Shown here: positions 7,557 through 15,738 of the stretch, in pieces | Layout of the letters: every line of letters starts with the position of its first letter | How positions within the stretch are numbered: position 1 is the first letter of the stretch | From: Sulfuritalea sp. | Lineage (GTDB): Bacteria > Pseudomonadota > Gammaproteobacteria > Burkholderiales > Rhodocyclaceae | Direction of reading: 5' to 3' | Assembly (NCBI GenBank): GCA_030651305.1 | Contig: JAUSCI010000061.1 | Span: forward strand, 50,687 to 114,686 | DNA length: 64,000 bases | Program-made: the position numbers and the translations under genes | Notes under the pieces: generated by a model | What the model was told of the DNA's origin: nothing | Database searches by the model: none | The model's input: only the letters and a program-made list of their open reading frames with translations

Positions 7557-9239
7557 ATGGATTTGCCCATCACCGCCAGACGCATGGCTGCCGCTTGCCG
7601 GCAGCTTGCGGACGCCACGCCATGTCGAAACCTCAACCTTGCGACGCTGGTGCTCTTCTGCGCCCTGCTCTTGCCGTTCACTCTGACTTACCACCGCTAT
7701 CCCATTCCCTCTTTTTACCAGGAATGGCTGGCCATCTTTCTGGCCCTGGCGGCGGCAATCCTGGTGGCAAGCAAAAATCTCGGCGCGCGCTTCGATCTGC
7801 CGTTCGCAGCTTGGATTCCGCTGGCCCTGTTGCCGAGTGTGTTGCTACACCTCGCGGTCGGCAACGACCTGATAGTGCATGGACCACCGCTGTACCTGAT
7901 TTCGATCGGCAGCGCCGTCCTGTTGATGATAGTCGGCCGGAAGCTTGGCTCGCCCAAGGAGGCCATCCCGCTCGCCGATGTGATGGCGGCGGCATTGGTG
8001 ACGGGTGCGCTGCTGTCATGTGTCGCCAGTTGGCACTGGCGATTTCAGACCGGTGTTTTCGATCCCTTGCCGTGGTCACCGAGGGGGGGATGGTTTGGCC
8101 AGCGCAATCAGAACGCGCTGCACATCTGGCTTGGAGTAATCGGGATCAGCCATTTCGTGCTAAATCGCAAGCTATCGTGGTTCTATTTTCTGGTTTGCAT
8201 CGAGATGCTGACCGAGACCGCGATTTATACCCAATCGCGCAGCGTCTATTTGTATGCGGGCTGCGGACTCGTTCTCGGAGTTTGGGCAGCGGCAAGATCC
8301 AGCTCGCGAGACACACAAAGACGCCTTCTGCTGATCAGTTTTTTACCCGTGATATTTCTCGGCGCAATTCAGGGAGCGCGCTTGCTCCTGGATCGCGATT
8401 TGGGCGGCGATTCGGACGCCATCCAACGTTATGCGCCCGCGACCGTTAGCCAGGACGCGCGTCTCGGACTCTGGCTTACCGCGTCGCAAATTACGCGGGC
8501 CAATCCATGGGTCGGCTCTGGTCCGGGGAGCTTTATCCGTGAATCCTGGGTGCTCAGCGACAGTTTGCCGAGCACTGTTCCGATGACTGTACCCGCGACA
8601 CACGCGCACAACTTGTTTCTACAGATCGGCGCGGAGCTGGGTGCGCCAACGGCGCTCGCGATGGCGGGCTTGATGCTTGCTTGGCTCGTTTGCGCGTTAC
8701 GGCAAACAGACTGGGAGAGGCATTGGCTGCATGTCGCCATTCCATTGGCAATCCTGACCCACAATCAGGTTGAATTCTCCCTCTGGTACCTATTCTTTCT
8801 CGTCCCGACTGCGCTCGCCATGGGAGCCGCGTCCCCGCGAACAGGAGGAACAGTTGTCCCTGCGCTAGCGGTGCTGGTCGTTGCGGTGCTTGGTTTTGGC
8901 CTGGCGGCTCGACTTAGCCAAGATTACCAAGTGCTGGAGGGCGTGACTGAGAAATCACCAGCCGAGCATGAGACTTTACCCAGCCTCTTGGCAGCAGCCA
9001 AGCATCCTATATTCGGGGCTTGGGCAAGCACCAGCATCGCCACCCAAGCTTGGCCGAGCGGCTTAACACTACAGATCAAGAACTGGCACGCCGCGCGTTC
9101 GCTCTATGTCGTTCCGCTGAACAAAAATGTGCTTCGCACACACATAGACTCTTTGGAAAGCGCCGGGAATCACTCTGCCGCCGCAACAGACCGACGGGTC
9201 AGTCAGCGAAGCTTACTGACTGACCCCGTCCTCAAATAG
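7557..9239 (+). CDS. PglL-type O-oligosaccharyltransferase / O-antigen ligase family
   Basis: 560 residues, with about 10-12 hydrophobic segments up to residue ~440, then a soluble C-terminal region. The Wzy_C-type periplasmic loop motifs are present: NPWVGSGPGSF and, after it, THAHNLFLQIGAELGAP with the conserved His. Such enzymes transfer a lipid-linked glycan to protein; PglL/PilO members glycosylate type IV pilins. Its place 24 bp after mshP, in the same direction as the minor pilins, suggests pilin O-glycosylation, which is inference. The last codons contain a perfect 11-bp inverted repeat. It could instead be a free O-antigen ligase, but no LPS genes are nearby. Confidence 0.72.
   Translation: MDLPITARRMAAACRQLADATPCRNLNLATLVLFCALLLPFTLTYHRYPIPSFYQEWLAIFLALAAAILVASKNLGARFDLPFAAWIPLALLPSVLLHLAVGNDLIVHGPPLYLISIGSAVLLMIVGRKLGSPKEAIPLADVMAAALVTGALLSCVASWHWRFQTGVFDPLPWSPRGGWFGQRNQNALHIWLGVIGISHFVLNRKLSWFYFLVCIEMLTETAIYTQSRSVYLYAGCGLVLGVWAAARSSSRDTQRRLLLISFLPVIFLGAIQGARLLLDRDLGGDSDAIQRYAPATVSQDARLGLWLTASQITRANPWVGSGPGSFIRESWVLSDSLPSTVPMTVPATHAHNLFLQIGAELGAPTALAMAGLMLAWLVCALRQTDWERHWLHVAIPLAILTHNQVEFSLWYLFFLVPTALAMGAASPRTGGTVVPALAVLVVAVLGFGLAARLSQDYQVLEGVTEKSPAEHETLPSLLAAAKHPIFGAWASTSIATQAWPSGLTLQIKNWHAARSLYVVPLNKNVLRTHIDSLESAGNHSAAATDRRVSQRSLLTDPVLK
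9196..9226. other. 11-bp perfect stem-loop at the 3' end of the ligase gene
   Basis: GGGTCAGTCAG (9196-9206) pairs perfectly with CTGACTGACCC (9216-9226) around a 9-base loop. It lies within the last 15 codons of the ligase gene and has no T-run, so it is not a canonical intrinsic terminator. It could protect the 3' end of the mRNA or act in the convergent intergenic space. Confidence 0.6.
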
Positions 9240-9309
9240 CGAAACTGCTGCCGCCAAACAGTTCAGGCAAAATAAACGCCCGAGCTCGGCCACGGGAGAA
9301 AGACTCCAA

Positions 9310-9528
9310 TCAGGGAATCACTGTACCCGGCCTGATTGCCTCAACCGCATTCGCTCTCGTCGTCGCCGCATTTCCATAACTAGCCGAGGCAGTGGTGGCG
9401 TCAGCCGTCACATCGGTGTAACTGGGCAGAGCAACCGCTGCCAGGATGCCAAGTATCACGATCACCATGATCAACTCGATCAAGGTAAAACCAGACTGCT
9501 GCCCACGCTTGATGTTTAATGCTTTCAT
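9310..9528 (-). CDS. Short type IV pilin-like protein, 72 residues
   Basis: Prepilin with leader MKALNIKRGQQSG and mature N-terminus FTLIELIMVIVILGILAAVA, Glu5 present. The mature protein is only about 59 residues: the N-terminal helix plus a short Ala/Thr-rich tail, with no cysteine and no beta domain. Ordinary MshA or PilA proteins are 140-180 residues. ATG 9528 gives a normal leader; an upstream ATG at 9540 would add four residues. It is the last gene of the minus-strand pilus block and converges with the ligase gene. Its size resembles short pilins known in Geobacter, but aromatic residues are few, so a conductive role should not be assumed. Confidence 0.7.
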   Translation of the reverse strand: MKALNIKRGQQSGFTLIELIMVIVILGILAAVALPSYTDVTADATTASASYGNAATTRANAVEAIRPGTVIP

Positions 9529-9540
9529 GCGATTTCCCAT

Positions 9541-9721
9541 CCTTAAATAGTTGTTTAATTGAACCAGCCTACCGGCATTCTAACGTGAACAGCACATTCA
9601 CTTTGCCCATAGTCACCTACTTCCCGATCATGAAACAGGAACTACTTCACGCTCTTGACTAAAGGCAAGAAAACTCAATCTTTACCAGGAAACAATGCGA
9701 CTCGCAGCCCTGATTCAATGC
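9541..9721. other. Intergenic space upstream of the short pilin gene
   Basis: About 180 bp, fairly AT-rich close to 9540-9590. It is a likely site for a separate promoter of the short pilin, but no convincing -35/-10 pair or sigma54 site was found by eye. Confidence 0.3.
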
Positions 9722-10138
9722 TCAAGCACCACTGCAATACACGGCGATGCTCAGTGTCACGGTCGAAGATGTAGACCCGGATGTCGCCGTAACGTTCGCG
9801 CAGCTTCCACCTATCGTTGCATCTTGCACATTGAGATAGGTACCCCCGGTGGTGATCTCGGTAAACGTGCATGTCCTGCGCTGACTCGAGTAACAGAGCG
9901 CGGCGGCGGCGGCAACCGACGCCACGGCCGCGTTGGCCACCGATTCCTCGCCGGATTCCCTGAGTCCGGTGTACGTCGGCAACGCTACCGCGGCCAGAAT
10001 CCCAAGAATGACCACCACCATCACCAGTTCGATCAAGGTAAAACCGCGCTGGGCGCCGATCGCACTGCGCCTGGTCACTCCAACACCCCAAAGGTTCCGG
10101 CAGCAGTGTCCAGGTAAAGTCTTGGGATGGTCACGCAT
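9722..10138 (-). CDS. Type IV pilin (MSHA family)
   Basis: Prepilin with RGFTLIELVMVVVILGILAA, Glu5 present, and a mature domain of about 106 residues ending with a disulfide-capable pair (CYSSQRRTC, then GGSC and YCSGA). ATG 10138 lies 18 bp after the preceding pilin stop and gives a 32-residue leader, which is long; a GTG at 10078 would give an 11-residue leader (TRRSAIGAQRG) and is an attractive alternative. Third pilin-like gene after mshG, and a candidate for a major or accessory pilin. Which of the three minus-strand pilins is the main fibre subunit cannot be told from sequence alone. Confidence 0.75.
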   Translation of the reverse strand: MRDHPKTLPGHCCRNLWGVGVTRRSAIGAQRGFTLIELVMVVVILGILAAVALPTYTGLRESGEESVANAAVASVAAAAALCYSSQRRTCTFTEITTGGTYLNVQDATIGGSCANVTATSGSTSSTVTLSIAVYCSGA

Positions 10139-10156
10139 ATGCGCTTACCGGTGGCA

Positions 10157-10630
10157 TCAGCAGCCGGCGGGTCCTGCCGCATAACTCGGCGTATAGGTAG
10201 GACTCAGGCCAGGGGCCGTCGGCGGTACATAGACTACCTGACAGCCGGCCGGACTATTGGCCTTGGCGTGACGAACGGCGGTACCCTGCTGGAGGAAATC
10301 CTCCGCCGGGGAAAATTCCATCGCCTTCACCAGTTCCGCGGTGGAGGCGGCAGAACCATATTTGAGTTGGACGGTTACTCCGGAAGGCAGGGTAATGGTG
10401 TAGTTCGCTGTATTCTCATTGCCGCTGGCCGCCGCCTTGGCATACAACATGTTGTTGGCGCCGCGCATGGCGCCTTCGACGGCTTTCATCACCGCGGTTC
10501 GGGCGTCTCCGGCGGTATCCATGAACCTGGGCAACGCAATTGCGCCCAGAATGGCCAGGATCAGAATGACCACGATCAATTCGATCAGGGTGAATCCCGT
10601 CATCGTCTTGAGTTTTCGTTGGCTTTGCAT
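10157..10630 (-). CDS. Type IV pilin, MshA/MshB-like
   Basis: 157 residues. Leader MQSQRKLKTMTG, then FTLIELIVVILILAILGAIA with Glu5, and RFMDTAGDARTAVMKAVEG, a sequence typical of MSHA major pilins. The C-terminus carries two cysteines (AGCQVVYVPP, AAGPAGC) that should close the disulfide-bound D-region. Length and features make it the best candidate for the MshA-type structural pilin. It lies 5 bp after the MshF-like gene and before two further pilins in the same direction. Confidence 0.75.
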   Translation of the reverse strand: MQSQRKLKTMTGFTLIELIVVILILAILGAIALPRFMDTAGDARTAVMKAVEGAMRGANNMLYAKAAASGNENTANYTITLPSGVTVQLKYGSAASTAELVKAMEFSPAEDFLQQGTAVRHAKANSPAGCQVVYVPPTAPGLSPTYTPSYAAGPAGC

Positions 10631-10635
10631 GACTT

Positions 10636-11127
10636 TTACCGATTGGTTGAACGCTCGTGGTGCACTATAACCCCGTCGACGCCGCCGGCTCCGAAGCGAA
10701 CCACCACGCGATAGTGATGGTTCACCGAACTCCCCGGCACAGGCACACCACCGCCGGCCCACCGCTCGGCGTAGAGCAATTCTCCGCTACCTGAAGAATA
10801 GTACCAAGTGGCAGGAGTCAAATCGGCGGGCTCACGGACTTCTCCGCCGTAATTGGATAATTTGGCGCTTAACAGATCGAACGGGTTGGTTTGCTCCAGG
10901 GTACGCACCTTGGCGGCCCCCTCGCGCATTGCCAGCTCGGTTGCCTTGAGCGCGAGCGCCACCCGCAGCGATTCCAGGACCGCATCTTTCGCCGATTGCT
11001 CGGCAACGGCCTGCATGCTCGCATAGCGAACAAAGGCGGCTGACAGCAGCAGCATCACCAGCACGATGATCACGATCAGTTCAAGCAGCGAAAAACCCCG
11101 CAGATACCGGGACATGCGACGGTTCAT
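10636..11127 (-). CDS. Pilin-like protein MshF/MshB-type
   Basis: 163 residues with a pilin-like start RGFSLLELIVIIVLVMLLLS, where Ser-Leu replaces Thr-Leu but Glu5 is kept. A helix rich in Ala/Glu/Arg follows (RVALALKATELAMREG), then a small domain with aromatic residues and no cysteine. Its ATG overlaps the mshG stop (ATGA), so it is translationally coupled to the platform gene, as mshF is in the Vibrio order E-G-F-B-A. Assignment to MshF comes from position; the sequence only shows a pilin-like protein. Confidence 0.6.
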   Translation of the reverse strand: MNRRMSRYLRGFSLLELIVIIVLVMLLLSAAFVRYASMQAVAEQSAKDAVLESLRVALALKATELAMREGAAKVRTLEQTNPFDLLSAKLSNYGGEVREPADLTPATWYYSSGSGELLYAERWAGGGVPVPGSSVNHHYRVVVRFGAGGVDGVIVHHERSTNR

Positions 11128-12356
11128 CGTTTGGAGGCAACCCTGCCCAGGTCCCACATCGGCAGAAAGATGCCAAGGGCGAGAATCAGAACCATGACGC
11201 CAAGCACCACGATCAGAATTGGCTCGATCTTCTGGCCGAGGGACTTGAGTTGGTACTCGACCTCGTTCTGGTACATGTCGGCAACTTCCTGCATCATGTC
11301 GTCGAGAGCGCCGGATTCTTCGCCAACGGCGATCATCTGAATCACCACCGGAGTAAATATCTTGGTCCGCATGGCGGTGCGCAGGATGCTGTCGCCGCGT
11401 TCGACCCCATCGCGCATTTCTTCGAGCTTGAGCGCAAGGTGGGCATTATCGACGGTAGCGGCCACGTTCGACAGGGCCTGGATGATGGGAACGCCGCTGC
11501 GCGAGGCAAGCGCGAAACTGCGGGCAAACCGGGCCAGCGTGGCTTTCAGGATGATGCTCCCGGCAATCGGAATCTTCAGCTTGAACCGATCCCACCAGAG
11601 CCGGCCGAGACGAGTCCGGATGTAACGCGTAAACATTATTCCAAAAACTATTCCGCCGCCGAAAATCGCGGGCCACCAGGTGACGGTGAATTCCGACGTA
11701 TTCAGGAGGATGCGTGTCATCAGCGGCAGTTCGGCGCCAAAACCCTTGAACACCTTGGCGAAGGTCGGAATGACGAAGACATTGACCACCGCCATGGCGA
11801 ACACCATCGCGGCAACGACGAAAGACGGATAGCGCAGGGCGGACTTGACCTGCTCTTTCATGAAGCGTTCGAACTCCATGTGATCGAACATCCGGATGAA
11901 GACTTCTTCGAGCCGCCCCGTCATTTCACCGACGCGAACCATGGCAACATAAAACGCGTCGAAAGCCCGCGGATGACGCGCCAGCGCCGCCGACAATTCG
12001 CGCCCCGAATCGAGGCTGTCACGCAGATCCTGCAGGACGTCCCGCATTGCCGGATTGGTGCTCGACTCCTGCAAACCCGCCAGCGCCCGCATGATCGGCA
12101 CGCCGGCCTTCAGAAGCGTGTAGATCTGCTTGGAAAAGAGCAGGATATCGACGTGCTGGACCTTCTTCCTGAATATCTCGATGTTGAGCTTGCTGCTGCC
12201 CCCTGCGCCGGCGCTAGCCGCGGCCGGCTTGATCTCGATCGGCGTCGTGCCGCTGCCCACCAGCAGATCGGCCACCGCGCCGGCCGTTGCGCCTTCCATG
12301 ATTCCCTGCACGGCTTCCCCGCTGCCATTGCGTCCGCGATAGGAAAAATTGGGCAT
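11124..12356 (-). CDS. mshG: MSHA pilus platform protein (PilC/GspF family)
   Basis: 410 residues. It has the GspF layout: an N-terminal domain (NFSYRGRNGSGEAVQGIMEG), two repeated T2SSF cytoplasmic domains (first about residues 75-195, second about 275-400), and three membrane segments, the last being ILIVVLGVMVLILALGIFLP near the C-terminus. It forms the inner-membrane platform on which the ATPase MshE turns. It starts 9 bp after the mshE stop and overlaps the next gene by 4 bp, so mshE-mshG-pilins form one operon. Confidence 0.85.
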   Translation of the reverse strand: MPNFSYRGRNGSGEAVQGIMEGATAGAVADLLVGSGTTPIEIKPAAASAGAGGSSKLNIEIFRKKVQHVDILLFSKQIYTLLKAGVPIMRALAGLQESSTNPAMRDVLQDLRDSLDSGRELSAALARHPRAFDAFYVAMVRVGEMTGRLEEVFIRMFDHMEFERFMKEQVKSALRYPSFVVAAMVFAMAVVNVFVIPTFAKVFKGFGAELPLMTRILLNTSEFTVTWWPAIFGGGIVFGIMFTRYIRTRLGRLWWDRFKLKIPIAGSIILKATLARFARSFALASRSGVPIIQALSNVAATVDNAHLALKLEEMRDGVERGDSILRTAMRTKIFTPVVIQMIAVGEESGALDDMMQEVADMYQNEVEYQLKSLGQKIEPILIVVLGVMVLILALGIFLPMWDLGRVASKR

Positions 12357-12365
12357 CGTCTATTC

Positions 12366-14072
12366 CTATTCTTCGAGCTGGGTACTGACGCGCATGGCTT
12401 CCTCGATGGTGGTGCGGCCGCTGACTACCAGACGCACGGCGTCGCGGCGCAGGGTATTGCCGCCCATCTGTTCACGCCCGATCTGCATGAATTCGTTGGG
12501 GTCGCCCCGATTCACCGCTTCGACCAGCGCGTTGTTCATGTCGAGCAGCTCATAAACGGCCTGACGGCCCTGATAGCCGGTGTTGGCGCAGTGACTGCAA
12601 CCCTGGCCATGCTTGTACTGAAAGTTATCCACCCGCTCGCCGAGCTCGGCTTTGAGCCACAGATGCTCATGCGGCGTCGGCGTGTAGGGGGCGGCACAGT
12701 TTTCGCAGGTGACGCGCACCAGACGCTGCGCCAGCACCATCTGGATCGAGAGCGCGACCATGTAGCGCGGCACGCCCATGTCGAGCAGGCGAATCGGCGT
12801 CGATAAGGCATCGTTGGTGTGCAGCGTCGACAGTACCAGGTGGCCGGTCATGGCGGCGCGCATGCCGATCTCGGCGGTTTCCTGGTCGCGCATTTCGCCC
12901 AGCAGGATGATGTCCGGGTCTTGCCGCAATGCCGTGCGCAGCACGCGACTGAAGGACAGATCGATCTTCTCGTGCACCTGCACCTGGTTGAGCCCGGGCA
13001 GGCGATACTCGACCGGGTCTTCGACGGTGATGATCTTCTTTTCCGGTGTGTTCAGTTCATTGAGCGCGGCATACAGGGTGGTGGTCTTGCCCGATCCGGT
13101 CGGACCGGTGACCAGGACAATCCCCGACGGCCGGTCTATGGCGCGGCGAAAACGCTCGAGAATGCGCGGCGGCATGTACAGCTTGTCGAGTTGCAGGAGG
13201 CCGGTGTTCTGCGCCAGCAAACGCATCACGACCGATTCGCCGTGCTGGGTCGGCATCGACGAGATACGGATATCAATCGCGGTATTGCGCAACTTGATGG
13301 CGAAGCGGCCGTCCTGCGGCAAGCGCTTTTCGGAAATATCCAGGCCGGACATCAGCTTCAAGCGCAGCACCAGCGCGGAGGAAATCTTCGAATCGGCTTC
13401 GGTCTGCACATGCAGCACGCCGTCGATGCGAAAACGGATCATCAGCGAATTTTCCTGCGGCTCGATGTGGATGTCCGAAGCGCGCATCTTCAGCGCCTCT
13501 TCGAACACGGAGTTGAGCAGCTTTACCACGGGCGCATCTTCCGCACCGGCGGTAAGGCCCAGTATGTTGCCGAACTCGGTCGACACGTCGCCCATGTCGG
13601 CCGTGAGTTCCTTGGCCAGACCGCTGATTTCCGCCGCACGACTGTAGACGCGGTCCAAAGCCGCCAGAAGCTGGCTTTCCGTCACCACCGCAAGATCAAT
13701 GTCGCGCTTGAGAACGCGCGCCAGTTCGTCAAATGCCGCGAGATCCGTCGGATCGGCCATGCCGACGACCAGCATCCCGGCACGCTCCGTCAGTACCAGC
13801 GCACGGTGTCGGCGCGCCTGGGCTTCCGGCAATAGCTTGATCAGTTCAGGTTGCGGTCTGAAGGTCTTGAGATCGACGAATTCGGCGCCGATCTGACGGG
13901 CGAGACCGGTGGAAATACCCATTTCGGAAACATAGCCGCTGTCCACCAGCACCCGGCCAAGCTTGCGGCCCGAGCGCTTTTGTTCGTCAAGCGCGAGCTT
14001 GAGTTGCTCCCCGGTGATGAGCTTCTGCTGCACCAGCATGTCACCAAGGCGGATTTTTTCCGGACGTGCCAT
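12366..14072 (-). CDS. mshE: MSHA pilus extension ATPase with c-di-GMP-binding MshEN domain
   Basis: 568 residues. The N-terminus shows the tandem MshEN pattern: RLGDMLVQQKLITGEQLKLA, followed about 30 residues after its start by KLGRVLVDSGYVSE. In family members this pair binds c-di-GMP. The GspE/PilB ATPase core has Walker A GPTGSGKTT near residue 325, an Asp-box/Walker B region (ILLGEMRDQETAEIG) and the His-box TLHTNDA. A zinc-binding tetracysteine element (CENC and CSHCANTGYQGR, residues about 455-495) is typical of extension ATPases. It powers pilus assembly in the cytoplasm. First gene of the minus-strand block; probably driven from the 14073-14188 gap, which holds a GGAG site 6-7 bp before the ATG. 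Confidence 0.88.
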   Translation of the reverse strand: MARPEKIRLGDMLVQQKLITGEQLKLALDEQKRSGRKLGRVLVDSGYVSEMGISTGLARQIGAEFVDLKTFRPQPELIKLLPEAQARRHRALVLTERAGMLVVGMADPTDLAAFDELARVLKRDIDLAVVTESQLLAALDRVYSRAAEISGLAKELTADMGDVSTEFGNILGLTAGAEDAPVVKLLNSVFEEALKMRASDIHIEPQENSLMIRFRIDGVLHVQTEADSKISSALVLRLKLMSGLDISEKRLPQDGRFAIKLRNTAIDIRISSMPTQHGESVVMRLLAQNTGLLQLDKLYMPPRILERFRRAIDRPSGIVLVTGPTGSGKTTTLYAALNELNTPEKKIITVEDPVEYRLPGLNQVQVHEKIDLSFSRVLRTALRQDPDIILLGEMRDQETAEIGMRAAMTGHLVLSTLHTNDALSTPIRLLDMGVPRYMVALSIQMVLAQRLVRVTCENCAAPYTPTPHEHLWLKAELGERVDNFQYKHGQGCSHCANTGYQGRQAVYELLDMNNALVEAVNRGDPNEFMQIGREQMGGNTLRRDAVRLVVSGRTTIEEAMRVSTQLEE

Positions 14073-14188
14073 CAGGCGATCTCCAAAGCGGCCTTAGAAT
14101 CGGGCCTTCTCAGCTGCGATTTTGCGCGAAAGTTCCAGCCTAATCGGCTGATTTTTCTGAAACTACCGTTTTTCGGAGGCGCCCGCAA

Positions 14189-14653
14189 GTGTTCCATGTC
14201 GTTCTCGTCGCCCCGGAAATCCCGCCCAATACGGGAAATGTCATTCGCCTTTGCGCCAATACCGGGGCAAAGCTCCATCTGATCGAACCACTCGGCTTTG
14301 ACCTTTCCTCCGCGCAACTGCGCCGGGCGGGGATGGACTACGCGGAACTGGCCTGTGTTTCGGTGCATCCGGACTGGGCGGCATGCCGAGCCGCACTGGG
14401 CAACACCCGGCTGTTTGCGCTGACGACCAAGGCCGGTCACCGTCACACCAGCGCCGACTATCAGCCCGGCGATGCATTCGTCTTCGGCGCCGAATCGCGC
14501 GGACTGCCGGCGGAGGTGCTGGCCGAGATCGACGAAGACAAGCGCCTGCGGCTGCCACTGATGCCCGGGAATCGCAGCCTGAACCTCTCCAATGCCGTGG
14601 CCGTGATGGTTTATGAGGCGTGGCGGCAGCAGGGATTCGCCGGCGGGCGGTAG
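14189..14653 (+). CDS. trmL: tRNA (cytidine/uridine-34-2'-O)-methyltransferase TrmL
   Basis: 154 residues, the normal length for this SPOUT-fold enzyme, which methylates the wobble ribose of leucine tRNAs using S-adenosylmethionine. Signature motifs: PPNTGNVIRLC near the start, VFGAESRGLP in the middle, and NRSLNLSNAVAVMVYEAW at the knot near the C-terminus. The start codon is GTG 14189, preceded by GGAGG at the right distance. It is divergent from mshE and converges with gpsA, whose stop is only 4 bp away. Confidence 0.92.
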   Translation: MFHVVLVAPEIPPNTGNVIRLCANTGAKLHLIEPLGFDLSSAQLRRAGMDYAELACVSVHPDWAACRAALGNTRLFALTTKAGHRHTSADYQPGDAFVFGAESRGLPAEVLAEIDEDKRLRLPLMPGNRSLNLSNAVAVMVYEAWRQQGFAGGR

Positions 14654-14657
14654 CGTC

Positions 14658-15638
14658 TCATTCGTGCTTCGCATCGCGCGCCATCAACTGTTCCACAGCG
14701 GCACGAGGGGCGATGCGACCATCGAGCACCGCGGTCACGGCCCGCGTGATGGGCATGTCGATGCCGAGCTCGGCGGCGCGGTGGGCGACTTCGCGCGCGG
14801 CGGGTACGCCCTCGGCGACATGCCCGAGCTGGCGCACGATCTCGTCCAGCGCCAGACCCTCCGCCAGTCGCAGACCGACCTGCCGGTTGCGCGACAGGTC
14901 GCCGGTGCAGGTGAGGATCAGGTCGCCCACCCCGGCCAGGCCCATGAAGGTCTCACGCCGGGCGCCAAGCGCCTCGCCCAGCCGCGTTATCTCGGACAGG
15001 CCGCGCGTGATCAGGGCCGCACGGGCATTGAGCCCGAGGCCGAGACCGTCGCAGATCCCGGTGGCGATGGCCAGCACGTTCTTTACGGCGCCGCCGACTT
15101 CAGCCCCGATCAGGTCTTCGTGGGCGTAGATGCGCAGGTTCCTGCCATGCAGCGCCTTCGCCGTGTCGGCGGCAAATGCCGCATCGCGCGAGGCAAGCGC
15201 CACGGCGGTAGGCAGCCCGCGCGCCACCTCCAGTGCAAAGCTCGGCCCGGTCAGCACGCCGCAGGGGGCCGTGCCGCCGACGGCGGCAACGATCTGGTGC
15301 GGCAGCAGGCCGCTGCCGGATTCCAGCCCCTTGCACACCCAGAGGAAGGGAAGCTTCGGGGCGCGCTCGCGCAACTGTTCGAGCAGGCCGCGAAAGCCAG
15401 CCAGCGGCGCGGCGAGAATCGCCAGGTCTGCGCGTGCCAGGGCGGCAGAGAGATCGGGCTCGACCTGCAGGGATGCGGGAAAGGGGAAGCCGGGCAGGAA
15501 GCGCCTGTTTTCGCGTGCCTGCGCCATCTCGTTGGGACAATCTTCCGCGCGCGCCCACAGACTCACGGCATGCCGGCCGGCGAAAGCGATCGCCAGTGCG
15601 CTACCCCAGGCACCGGCACCCAGCACCGCTATCCGCAT
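14658..15638 (-). CDS. gpsA: Glycerol-3-phosphate dehydrogenase [NAD(P)+]
   Basis: 326 residues. It reduces dihydroxyacetone phosphate to sn-glycerol-3-phosphate for phospholipid synthesis. The Rossmann motif GAGAWGSALA is at residues 7-16; the catalytic Lys lies in GAVKNVLAIATG, and the substrate-binding GVGDLILTCTGDLSRNR follows. ATG 15638 is used because the frame upstream runs only through repeat DNA. In many betaproteobacteria gpsA is the last gene of a secB operon; here an array of GTGAAAC repeats separates it from the SH3-domain gene, so it may depend on read-through. Confidence 0.93.
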   Translation of the reverse strand: MRIAVLGAGAWGSALAIAFAGRHAVSLWARAEDCPNEMAQARENRRFLPGFPFPASLQVEPDLSAALARADLAILAAPLAGFRGLLEQLRERAPKLPFLWVCKGLESGSGLLPHQIVAAVGGTAPCGVLTGPSFALEVARGLPTAVALASRDAAFAADTAKALHGRNLRIYAHEDLIGAEVGGAVKNVLAIATGICDGLGLGLNARAALITRGLSEITRLGEALGARRETFMGLAGVGDLILTCTGDLSRNRQVGLRLAEGLALDEIVRQLGHVAEGVPAAREVAHRAAELGIDMPITRAVTAVLDGRIAPRAAVEQLMARDAKHE

Positions 15639-15643
15639 AATGG

Positions 15644-15734
15644 AACGTGAAACGTGAAACGTGAAACGTGAAACGAGAAGCGTGATGGGTGTCGCCGGGT
15701 ATTCACTTTTCACATTTCACTTTTCACGTTTCAC
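15644..15734. repeat. GTGAAAC heptamer array with inverted second arm
   Basis: Four head-to-tail heptamers (ACGTGAAACGTGAAACGTGA and on, 15644-15675) are followed after about 27 bp by an inverted arm, TTCACTTTTCACATTTCACT and on (15702-15734). The two arms can fold into a long AT-rich stem. It fills the gap between gpsA and the SH3-domain gene. The same heptamer family recurs at 19751-19830. Confidence 0.85.
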
Positions 15735-15738
15735 AGCC

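Noticed and set aside
14447..14466. A further apparent copy of the dispersed repeat (CCAGCGCCGACT) inside trmL
   Set aside because: The match is short, and the encoded residues (TSADYQPGD) fall where TrmL homologues have a similar sequence, so chance and protein constraint explain it.
15644..15734. CRISPR-like array of short repeats
   Set aside because: Units are only 7 bp, contiguous without spacers and arranged as an inverted pair; no cas genes are present.
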